12,705 nucleotides of DNA from assembly GCA_030052355.1 (NCBI GenBank), contig JASIGS010000254.1, positions 1 through 12,705 on the forward strand, given 5' to 3'. Below, one piece after another: positions 6,649-12,358 of this stretch. Below the pieces are notes generated by a model. The model was not told where the DNA came from. It did no database searches and was given only the letters and a program-made list of their open reading frames with translations. Position numbers and translations under genes: made by a program. Every line of letters starts with the position of its first letter. Within the stretch, counting starts at the first letter, position 1. This DNA is from Streptosporangiaceae bacterium. GTDB lineage: Bacteria; Actinomycetota; Actinomycetes; Streptosporangiales; Streptosporangiaceae.

Positions 6649-7071
6649 TCAGCCATCGTCCTGCCACGGGTTGATCACGCGGACCCCGGTCTCGGCGAAG
6701 TCGGTCACGTTCCGCGTGGCAAGTTCGGCCTGTCGTGGACGGCAGATCGCAGCTATCTGCGCATCCAGTGCGTCGATCGGCATGCCGAGCTGGTCTCGCC
6801 GGTTCACTATCAAGGCGTATTGCTCCGCGGCGACGAGGTCGAAAGGCAGGATTTTGTCGTTGAACCTGCCGAAGATCCCGACGGCTGCGGTTGTCAGCTC
6901 GTCCCGTCTGTGCCCACTCGGAAGCCGTTCGATGCCGTAGCGGATTTCGGCTGCCGTGATCGCTGTCGTGTAGAGGTCCGGGCCGGCCTGTCTTGCTGCC
7001 CACGCCCATACTCGTGGCGCGGGCGCCGGGCGCATCAGCTCCGATAAGACATTCGTGTCGACGATGATCAT
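6649..7071 (-). CDS. vapC: FitB/VapC-type PIN-domain toxin
   Basis: The 140 residues form a complete PIN domain of the FitB-like VapC subgroup, which cleaves RNA with divalent metal. The acidic residues are visible as D5 in IIVDTNVLSEL (2-12), E42 in TAAEIRYGI (39-47), D103 in PIDALDAQIAA (98-108) and D124 in TRNVTDFAETGVRVINPW (119-136). The closing GVRVINPW is typical of FitB relatives. It is the second gene of an operon, 30 bp after its antitoxin, and has a poor ribosome binding site, as expected where toxin is made in smaller amount than antitoxin. The stop lies 37 bp from the convergent aminotransferase stop. All four metal-binding acids are present, so it should be active. The RNA target is unknown. 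Confidence 0.9.
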   Translation of the reverse strand: MIIVDTNVLSELMRPAPAPRVWAWAARQAGPDLYTTAITAAEIRYGIERLPSGHRRDELTTAAVGIFGRFNDKILPFDLVAAEQYALIVNRRDQLGMPIDALDAQIAAICRPRQAELATRNVTDFAETGVRVINPWQDDG

Positions 7072-7101
7072 CGCGTTGTGCCCGCTGCCCGAGATCGCCT
7101 G

Positions 7102-7344
7102 CTACCCGAAGTCGACTGCGCGAGGTCGGCTTGCCCGCGCGGGTATGTCGAGTTCGACGCCGCCCAGCTCGCCGAAGCGTTGCATGACGGCATGCAGCAG
7201 GCCGGCCTCCTCGTCGCGCTCGATCACTGCGTCGGTCAGGATCTGGCGTGCCTCGGCCTCCATCGAGCGGCCGTGTCGGGCGGCCCGCAATCTCAGCCGC
7301 TCCTTGACCCGGTCGTCCAGGTTCCTGATGACTACCGACGCCAT
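7102..7344 (-). CDS. vapB: FitA/VapB-type ribbon-helix-helix antitoxin
   Basis: The 80-residue protein begins with a ribbon-helix-helix DNA-binding domain: beta strand ASVVIRNL (2-9), then helices across VKERLRLRAARHGRSMEAEARQIL (13-36). This is the FitA-like arrangement. The acidic and aromatic C-terminal part (about 43-80) should wrap the toxin and block its active site. A GAGGAGG Shine-Dalgarno (7356-7350 on the minus strand) lies 5 nt before ATG 7344 and is itself part of the 41-bp inverted repeat. The antitoxin is the first gene and should, with its toxin, repress the operon by binding that repeat. It is intact and of normal length. Confidence 0.88.
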   Translation of the reverse strand: MASVVIRNLDDRVKERLRLRAARHGRSMEAEARQILTDAVIERDEEAGLLHAVMQRFGELGGVELDIPARASRPRAVDFG

Positions 7345-7345
7345 A

Positions 7346-7386
7346 CCGCCCTCCTCGTGCTATCAATGATAGCACGAGGAGGGCGG
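7346..7386. repeat. 41-bp perfect inverted repeat: FitAB-type operator and hairpin
   Basis: The left arm (7346-7365) and right arm (7367-7386) are exact reverse complements of 20 bp each around a single A at 7366. The repeat ends 1 bp before the antitoxin ATG and begins 9 bp beyond the stop of the small gene upstream on the same strand. The inner part is TGCTATCA (7358-7365) and TGATAGCA (7367-7374). As I recall, these equal the half-sites of the gonococcal FitAB operator, where they are set well apart. One arm carries the antitoxin Shine-Dalgarno, so RNA containing both arms would hide it. Confidence 0.85.
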
Positions 7387-7392
7387 CGCCAA
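7366..7392 (-). promoter_or_regulatory. Candidate antitoxin-toxin promoter inside the inverted repeat
   Basis: On the minus strand TATCAT (7371-7366) makes a good -10 box in the centre of the repeat. TTGGCG (7392-7387) could be a -35 box at a short 15-bp spacing. A start near 7359 would give an mRNA with only one arm, leaving the GAGGAGG site free. Protein bound to the repeat would cover the -10 box. Confidence 0.4.
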
Positions 7393-7395
7393 CGG

Positions 7396-7617
7396 CTAGC
7401 TGCAGTGCGACTGGGTAGCTGCGCCTTCACACGCCAACGCGTCCGTGCGCACCATCGGCCGGGCGTAGCTTCTCGGCCGGGCGGGCCGGATGCGCGCACC
7501 AAGCGACAGGAACGGGCGCCTGATGGCTGCGGCGAGCTCGCCGTTGCGGGCGTTGAGCTCCCGCTGTTCCTGCGGCGTCCTGACGCGCTCCGCCTGGTAA
7601 AGCAGGTCCGTGTACAT
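7396..7617 (-). CDS. Small protein of unknown function, candidate SARP target
   Basis: I do not recognise this 73-residue protein. From ATG 7617 it has a charged, helix-prone N-terminal half (MYTDLLYQAERVRTPQEQRE, then LNARNGELAAAIRRP), a basic Arg/Pro stretch (about 46-58), and a short tail with two cysteines (ACEGAATQSHCS). There is no signal peptide or membrane helix. ATG 7617 is chosen for the GGAGGTGGAAGG ribosome binding site just upstream; an in-frame GTG at 7635 is the alternative. It is divergent from the giant SARP-type regulator. Its promoter carries an 11-bp tandem repeat set 8 bp from a TAGCGT -10 box, which supports a real, regulated gene. The position recalls small genes controlled by AfsR, such as afsS, but I see no AfsS-like repeats. 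Without homologues it could still be a chance frame. Confidence 0.55.
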   Translation of the reverse strand: MYTDLLYQAERVRTPQEQRELNARNGELAAAIRRPFLSLGARIRPARPRSYARPMVRTDALACEGAATQSHCS

Positions 7618-7637
7618 GCCTTCCACCTCCGACATTC

Positions 7638-7643
7638 ACGCTA
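7638..7643 (-). promoter_or_regulatory. Candidate -10 box of the small gene
   Basis: Minus-strand TAGCGT (7643-7638) fits TANNNT and lies about 20 nt before ATG 7617, leaving room for a short leader with the ribosome binding site. The nearest GGAACAC repeat unit ends exactly 8 nt upstream of it, and no -35 box is visible. That is the layout of SARP-activated promoters, where the repeats overlap the -35 position. Confidence 0.45.
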
Positions 7644-7648
7644 GGGAG

Positions 7649-7670
7649 GCGGTGTTCCCGCGGTGTTCCC
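7649..7670. repeat. Tandem direct repeat GCGGTGTTCCC x2 (11-bp period), candidate SARP box
   Basis: Two identical 11-bp units lie at 7649-7659 and 7660-7670; read on the minus strand the core is GGAACAC. SARP regulators bind heptamer direct repeats at 11-bp (or 22-bp) periodicity. The repeat sits in the 102 bp between the small gene and the SARP-type regulator gene. On the plus strand an imperfect TTAATG lies 6-8 bp downstream, so control of the regulator's own gene is also conceivable. Confidence 0.55.
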
Positions 7671-7707
7671 GGCGGTTAATGGGCGGAACCCGAGCTGACC
7701 ACGGCGG

Positions 7708-7713
7708 AATAAT
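7708..7713 (+). promoter_or_regulatory. Candidate -10 box of the giant regulator gene
   Basis: AATAAT (7708-7713), one base from TATAAT, is followed by GGACAG and then GTG 7720. The 6-nt gap again suggests a leaderless transcript. GGACAG could act as a poor Shine-Dalgarno, but it abuts the start codon. Confidence 0.4.
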
Positions 7714-7719
7714 GGACAG

Positions 7720-10700
7720 GTGGTCGATGTCGCCGAACAGGAGAGGCCGGCTGACCTGGCGCTGACAGTCAGGCTGCTCGGCCCTTTCGCGGTCAGCCTG
7801 GAGGGCCGCGCGGCCAGCCCGTGGCCGCGGCCGAGCGCGCGGCGGCTGTGTCAGCTTGTCCTGGTCAGCCCCGGCCGCCGGGTCAGCCGCGACCTCGCCT
7901 GCGAGGAGCTGTTCCCCGGCCTCGAGCCGCGCGCTGCCGCGCGGGCGCTGTCCAAGGCGCTATCAATGGCCAGGGCCACGCTTGCCGAGCTCGGCGAGCC
8001 CGCTTCGTTGCTGCTCGCTGCCGACCTCACCCACATCTGGGCGTCGGAGGATGCACAGGTCGACTCCGAGATGCTCCAGAGCGCGCTGCGCGCCGCGCTG
8101 GCCCTGGAGCCCGGAGACGAGCGAGATGACCGGCTGGTCGCTGCGCTCCAGGAGGACGCTGAGTTGCTGGCCGATGAGCCCTACGCAGACTGGGCGGCGC
8201 GGCCACGGGAGCGGCTCGATGCGCTTCGCCAGGACGCCCGGCTGGCTCTGGCCAGGGACAGGGCGAAGGGCACCGGGCGATCCGGGCCGCAGGACGTGGT
8301 TGCGGCCTGGCAGTCGTGCCTGGACCACGACGCCGCATCCGAGGAGGCCGCGGGCGCGCTCATCCGCGCCTATTTCGCCGCCGGACGTCCGGAGCTTGCC
8401 GCTCGTGCATTCGAGCGCTGCCGGAACGCGCTCGAGGACCTGGGCCTGCGCATCTCGCCGTCGCTGCAGAAGCTCTACTCGGCGGCCGCTCCCGCCCCCG
8501 CCGCGGATCCCCCGGCACCGGCCGCGCCTAGTCCGGCTGAACAGCCGCCGCCGCGCGAGGAACTGCGCACGATCACCATGCTGTTCGCCGAGGTGGCTCC
8601 CGCGCCGCGGCCGGTCGGCATGCTGGGCCTGGAGACCCTGGGTGCGCTGGTGGGCGGGTCCCTGGCAGCCGTTATCACCGAGGTGGAAGCGCTTGGCGGG
8701 ACGGTGACCTCGGTATCCGGCCGCGGCTTGCAGGCGATGTTCGGCGCGCCCACGGCGCACGAGGACGACCCGGAGCGAGCGGTCAGGGCCGCCTTCCGCG
8801 CGCTCTCGGCGACCGCGGCCAGCGCCGACGGCATGACGCTGGCTGTCCGGATCGGCGTCGAGACCGGTCCCGCGCTGGTCGGCCCGATAGGGGGCGGTGC
8901 CAGGGTCGAGTACGGCGCGGTCGGCGACGTGGTCAGCGCGGCGGCGGCGTTGCAGTCGTCGGCGCGGCCAGGCACGGCGCTGATCGGCCCGGCGACGAGG
9001 GCGGTCACCGATCACCTCTTCACCTGGAGTGGCCGGGAAGAGGTGGCGGGCGGCACTGGCACCCGGGCGATGCTCGCGAGTTACCTGGACGCTCCGCGGG
9101 CGCGGGCCGGCCGTCAGCCCGGCCTGGGCGGGAGCGCACCGGTGATCGGCCGGCAGGCGGAACTGGCCGAGCTCGGCCGGGCGCTCCGTGACGCCTTCAA
9201 TGGCCAGGGCTCGCTCGTGGTCCTGACTGGTGAGCCGGGAATCGGCAAGACGCGGCTGGTGCAGGAGTGCCGCAAGCTCTTCATGGCCCGGGTGGGCGCC
9301 GCGAGCGGCCGGCTGCCGCTCTGGCTGGAAGGACGCGGGACGTCGTACGCCTCCGCGACCCCGTATGGCGTCTACCAGCAGCTGCTTGCCAGCTGGGTCG
9401 GGGTGGCACCGGACCAGCCGGCGGAGCGATTCCGGCCGGCCCTGGAAGATGCGCTGACCGCGCTCATGGGGAACTCGAACCTGCTAGTTCCGCTGTCGCG
9501 GATGATGGGCATGCCGGATCAGCCGCGGCTGAGCCCGGAGGAGACGCAGCGGGCGATCTTTGACGCGGTGCGGTCGCTGGTGACGCGCTTCACCGCGCTC
9601 GGTCCGACCGTGATCGTGCTGGAAGACCTGCACTGGGCCGATCCGACGTCGCTCCGGCTCACCCGTGAGCTCGCGTCGCTGGCGGCAGGCAGACGGCTGC
9701 TGTTGCTGGCTACCACCAGGCCCGGTGCCGGTGGCCAGCCAGGCGCCTCTTGGCGTCGCCCCGATGGTGCCGTGCCGCAACCCCGGCGGGTCGTGATGCG
9801 CCCGCTACCCGGGCCGGCGGCGGAGGCGCTCGCCAGGTCGCTCCTCGGCGAGAGCGCGCGGCCTGAGGTCATGGACGCGGTGCTGGCTAACGTGGACGGC
9901 AACCCGCTGTTCCTTGAGGAGCGCATCTCCTCGCTGCTCGAGACGCGGGTTCTGACCCGGGAGGACGGCCAGTGGCGGCTCGAAGGGACACCCGGGTCGT
10001 CGCTGCCCCAGGTCCTTGACCGGCTGGTCCGATCCAGGGTCGACCGGCTGAGCTCGGTCGCTCAGGAAGCGATCCGCGCGGCCGCGGTGCTCGGCACCGA
10101 GTTCACGCAGGCGCTGCTCGCGGCCGTGGGCCCGGCGGGAGCACCGCTGGAACCGGTACTCGACGAGTTGTGTGCGAGCGACCTGCTGCACGAACTGCCC
10201 GGCAGCAGTGAGCCGACCTTCCGGTTCCGGCACGCCCTGATCCAGGAGGCCATCTACCTGGGCCTGCTGCGCGCAGAGCGGCGCCGTCTGCACGGCCGGG
10301 CCGCCAGCGCGCTGGAAGCGGCATCCGGCGGCCGCCTCGAGGAGGCCGCCGCCCTGCTCGGCCACCACTTCGCCGCCGCGCACAACGCCGGGCGCGCCGT
10401 GTACTACCTGGAGATGGCTGGCGACCACGCGACCGACGCGTTCGCCAATGACGAGGCGGTGTCCTCGTTCCGCACCGCGCTCTCGCTCGTCCACCGGCAG
10501 GACGGCGCGCGCTCGGCGACCGCAAGCGCGGCAGCCCGGCTGCAAGGCAAACTTGCCAACGTGCTCTGGCGCACCGCCCGGCGCGAAGAGGCCAGGGAGG
10601 CGTTCCGAGCGGCGCTGCCGCTCGTCGCCAGCACAGACACGCTGCTCAGGGGGCATATCTACACCCGTCTCGGGCGGCTGGAATTGGCTGACCACCGGTT

Positions 10701-11631
10701 CGACGCCGCGGCCGAGGCCTTTGACGCCGCTGGGGCTCTGCTCGGCGATGACCCGCAGCAGATGGACGATGCCACCGTTGAGCAGTGGCTCGAGTTGATG
10801 GTGGACGGCCGGGCGGCCCTGCACGGTATGCGATACGAGCCGGATCGCGAGCTAGCAGCGCTCGATGCTGCGCGTCCGGTAGTGGATCGCGGGTCCCCGG
10901 CCCGTCAGCATGCCTTCTATAAGGGCCTCGCACTGCAGGCGCTGATTCGGAACCGGTACCGCTCCGACGACACTGACGTTGCCAATATGCGGAAGAGTCT
11001 GGAGACCGCCAAGCTGACCGGCGAGGAAAAGGATGCGGCCTACGCCACGCACTTCCTCGGCTGGGTCTACTGGCTGCGCGGCGACCTAGCGGAGGCTCAG
11101 GACCTCACGCAGCAGGCCCTGACCATGGCGGAACGCATCGGGGAAATCCTGCTGCAAGGCATGAGCTTGGAGGGGCTGGCCCTGATCGCGATGCGTCGTC
11201 ACGACACAGAGGCGGTACGGTCCCTGATGCCTCGCGCCGCGGCGGCAGCTGCGGCGATCGGCACCACCGAGTACGTGGCCGGCGTCAAGGCGTGCCAGGC
11301 CTGGATCGCGTGGCGGGACGGGCGGCCGGCCGACGTGATCAGGCTGTCCGGCGAATACCAGCAGATCGGTTCGACCGCGTTCGGCTCTTGCGCTCGCTAT
11401 CAGTGGGTGTATCTCTGGCCGTTGATCGGCGCGCAGCTGGCTGTCGGTGCGACGGCAGAAGCTGTGGCCGCGGGCCGGCAGATCCTCGACCCGTCGCAGC
11501 AGCTGCTACCCGCCGAGCTCATGGCCGCGCTGGGGGCCGCGTGCGACGCCTGGGACCGGAGCGAGCCGAGTAAGGCAGCCGCTGGCCTGCGCGCAGCGCT
11601 CGACCTGGCTCACCGGCTCCGCTACATCTAG
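7720..11631 (+). CDS. AfsR/SARP-like multidomain regulator: winged helix, BTAD, pseudo-cyclase, AAA ATPase, TPR
   Basis: The 1303-residue protein has, in order: an OmpR/SARP winged helix (about 14-108); a BTAD domain (about 110-255); a Pro/Ala linker (256-278); a class III cyclase homology domain (about 282-435); an AAA/STAND-type ATPase; and helical TPR-like repeats (about 870-1300). The ATPase has Walker A GEPGIGKT (504-511) and Walker B VIVLEDLHWAD (631-641). SARP-ATPase-TPR proteins activate secondary metabolism or developmental genes, with the ATPase and TPR parts gating DNA binding. The cyclase domain keeps the fold signature (HEDDPERAVRAA, 348-359; VGDVV, 401-405). It has E291 for the first metal Asp, R335 for the second, and S406 and A410 at the transition-state Asn and Arg. 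It is therefore almost surely not a cyclase but may sense a nucleotide. The stop overlaps the convergent PIN toxin stop in CTAG. Confidence 0.9.
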   Translation: MVDVAEQERPADLALTVRLLGPFAVSLEGRAASPWPRPSARRLCQLVLVSPGRRVSRDLACEELFPGLEPRAAARALSKALSMARATLAELGEPASLLLAADLTHIWASEDAQVDSEMLQSALRAALALEPGDERDDRLVAALQEDAELLADEPYADWAARPRERLDALRQDARLALARDRAKGTGRSGPQDVVAAWQSCLDHDAASEEAAGALIRAYFAAGRPELAARAFERCRNALEDLGLRISPSLQKLYSAAAPAPAADPPAPAAPSPAEQPPPREELRTITMLFAEVAPAPRPVGMLGLETLGALVGGSLAAVITEVEALGGTVTSVSGRGLQAMFGAPTAHEDDPERAVRAAFRALSATAASADGMTLAVRIGVETGPALVGPIGGGARVEYGAVGDVVSAAAALQSSARPGTALIGPATRAVTDHLFTWSGREEVAGGTGTRAMLASYLDAPRARAGRQPGLGGSAPVIGRQAELAELGRALRDAFNGQGSLVVLTGEPGIGKTRLVQECRKLFMARVGAASGRLPLWLEGRGTSYASATPYGVYQQLLASWVGVAPDQPAERFRPALEDALTALMGNSNLLVPLSRMMGMPDQPRLSPEETQRAIFDAVRSLVTRFTALGPTVIVLEDLHWADPTSLRLTRELASLAAGRRLLLLATTRPGAGGQPGASWRRPDGAVPQPRRVVMRPLPGPAAEALARSLLGESARPEVMDAVLANVDGNPLFLEERISSLLETRVLTREDGQWRLEGTPGSSLPQVLDRLVRSRVDRLSSVAQEAIRAAAVLGTEFTQALLAAVGPAGAPLEPVLDELCASDLLHELPGSSEPTFRFRHALIQEAIYLGLLRAERRRLHGRAASALEAASGGRLEEAAALLGHHFAAAHNAGRAVYYLEMAGDHATDAFANDEAVSSFRTALSLVHRQDGARSATASAAARLQGKLANVLWRTARREEAREAFRAALPLVASTDTLLRGHIYTRLGRLELADHRFDAAAEAFDAAGALLGDDPQQMDDATVEQWLELMVDGRAALHGMRYEPDRELAALDAARPVVDRGSPARQHAFYKGLALQALIRNRYRSDDTDVANMRKSLETAKLTGEEKDAAYATHFLGWVYWLRGDLAEAQDLTQQALTMAERIGEILLQGMSLEGLALIAMRRHDTEAVRSLMPRAAAAAAAIGTTEYVAGVKACQAWIAWRDGRPADVIRLSGEYQQIGSTAFGSCARYQWVYLWPLIGAQLAVGATAEAVAAGRQILDPSQQLLPAELMAALGAACDAWDRSEPSKAAAGLRAALDLAHRLRYI

Positions 11632-12056
11632 GAGAGCAACTCGAAATCGATGTCGAGCAGGCGGTAGGTCGCTGCGGCGCGCTTGTCCCTGGTCACCAGC
11701 CGGATGCCGGGTTCGGCGGCGGCTGCACCGACGAGCGCGTCATAGACCGCGCCGCCAGCGATGCCGGCCCCGGCGAGGTCGGCGAGAAGCCGGTTCTGGG
11801 TCTCAGCGCCAGGAAAGTAAGCCGCGGTGAAGTTCGCTGCCAGCAACTGGTGCACCGCTCGTGGTGTGCGGCGCAGCGGTGGCGGCAGGCGGGTCAGGAC
11901 CGAGTACGTCTCGAAGGCAGCGTGCCCTGCGAGGCCGACGGTGCGCTTGCCTATCGCCTTCACGGTCGCAGCATGATGCTCATGATCGACGACGACGAGC
12001 GCCACCGCGACACTGGTGTCGGCCAGTGCGCCGGGCTGACTATCGCTGGTCGGCAT
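11628..12056 (-). CDS. PIN-domain toxin (VapC family), second toxin-antitoxin operon
   Basis: The 142-residue protein is a PIN domain with the acids D13 in ALADTSVAVAL (10-20), E49 in AFETYSVLTRL (47-57), D106 in VYDALVGAAA (104-113) and D124 in LVTRDKRA (120-127). Family members are Mg-dependent ribonucleases, so this should be the toxin of the pair with the AbrB-type antitoxin upstream. ATG 12056 lies inside the antitoxin's last codons, a 17-bp overlap that points to translational coupling. An in-frame start at 12080 would enlarge the overlap and is less likely. The toxin is clearly of another PIN subgroup than the FitB-like one at 6649-7071. Its stop shares CTAG with the giant regulator's stop. 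Confidence 0.87.
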   Translation of the reverse strand: MPTSDSQPGALADTSVAVALVVVDHEHHAATVKAIGKRTVGLAGHAAFETYSVLTRLPPPLRRTPRAVHQLLAANFTAAYFPGAETQNRLLADLAGAGIAGGAVYDALVGAAAAEPGIRLVTRDKRAAATYRLLDIDFELLS

Positions 12057-12273
12057 CGCGCAGCGACCTGACGGCGTCATCGTCGATGTGACCGCCGGTG
12101 GCGGGGATCACCAGCCGCCCGTCTTCGTCGGCGAGCTCGTCGCTGGCTACCGGCTCGACGCGGAGCGCGACCCCGTCGGGCGTGACCTCGACCTCGCCCG
12201 GCACCAGGCCCAGGCTGTCCCGCAATGGCTTCGGGATCACCAGTCGACCAGCCTTATCGATGGTGGTACGCAT
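12040..12273 (-). CDS. AbrB/SpoVT-type antitoxin
   Basis: The 77-residue protein starts with a swapped-hairpin AbrB-like DNA-binding domain: MRTTIDKAGRLVIPKPLRDS (1-20), then LGLVPGEVEVTPDGVALRVEPV (21-42). The C-terminal part is acidic (DELADEDGRLVIPATGG, 45-61) and should bind the toxin. GRLVIP occurs twice (9-14 and 52-57), the second copy lying in the toxin-binding part. ATG 12273 is chosen because the domain begins exactly there and a TATTCT box ends 7 nt upstream, giving a leaderless mRNA. The open frame continues 142 codons further upstream, but that stretch is the antisense of the ATP-grasp gene. The antitoxin probably represses its own operon. Confidence 0.88.
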   Translation of the reverse strand: MRTTIDKAGRLVIPKPLRDSLGLVPGEVEVTPDGVALRVEPVASDELADEDGRLVIPATGGHIDDDAVRSLRDADQR

Positions 12274-12289
12274 ACCATAAGAATACCAT
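12272..12289. promoter_or_regulatory. Direct repeat ATACCAT x2 (11-bp period) with -10 box, antitoxin promoter/operator
   Basis: ATACCAT occurs at 12272-12278 and 12283-12289, about one helical turn apart, overlapping the antitoxin's start codon. Minus-strand TATTCT (12285-12280) between them fits a -10 box, with 6 nt before ATG 12273. The repeat is a candidate site for the AbrB-type antitoxin acting on its own promoter; binding there would cover the transcription start. Confidence 0.42.
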
Positions 12290-12312
12290 GCACATGGCGA
12301 TGCCCTGGGACC

Positions 12313-12341
12313 TGCCGCGCGGACGCGGCATCGCGCGGCAT
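12313..12341. repeat. Inverted and direct GC-rich repeats between the antitoxin and ATP-grasp genes
   Basis: TGCCGCGCG (12313-12321) and CGCGCGGCA (12332-12340) form perfect 9-bp arms around a 10-bp spacer. Within this, CGCGGCAT occurs twice in direct order, at 12324-12331 and 12334-12341. The element fills much of the 85-bp divergent intergenic region and could be an operator for the ATP-grasp gene or an RNA hairpin in its leader. Low-complexity GC sequence makes chance similarity more likely. Confidence 0.4.
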
Positions 12342-12358
12342 GGCCGATGATGGATCCG

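Noticed and set aside
6617..6652. CTGACC...GGTCAG inverted repeat between pat and the FitB-like gene as a terminator
   Set aside because: There are only 6-bp arms with a 24-nt loop, it overlaps the toxin stop codon, and there is no T-tract on either strand.
7346..7386. The 41-bp inverted repeat as a mobile-element end or a classical rho-independent terminator
   Set aside because: There is no matching second copy, no target-site duplication and no T-tract. Its position before the antitoxin and the FitAB half-sites fit an operator better.
7396..7617. The small protein plus the ATP-grasp gene as a graspetide-type RiPP system
   Set aside because: The two genes are 4.7 kb apart on opposite strands, with a regulator and a toxin-antitoxin operon between them. 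The visible ATP-grasp N-terminus looks like a general RimK-like ligase, and no core repeat is evident.
7963..9015. Long minus-strand frames (350 and 339 codons at 7963-9015 and 9805-10824) antisense to the giant regulator
   Set aside because: Their Arg/Gln/Gly-rich composition and lack of motifs contrast with the well-defined domains on the plus strand.
8563..9030. The cyclase-like domain as an active adenylate or guanylate cyclase
   Set aside because: The residues aligned with both metal-binding aspartates and with the transition-state Asn and Arg are all replaced.
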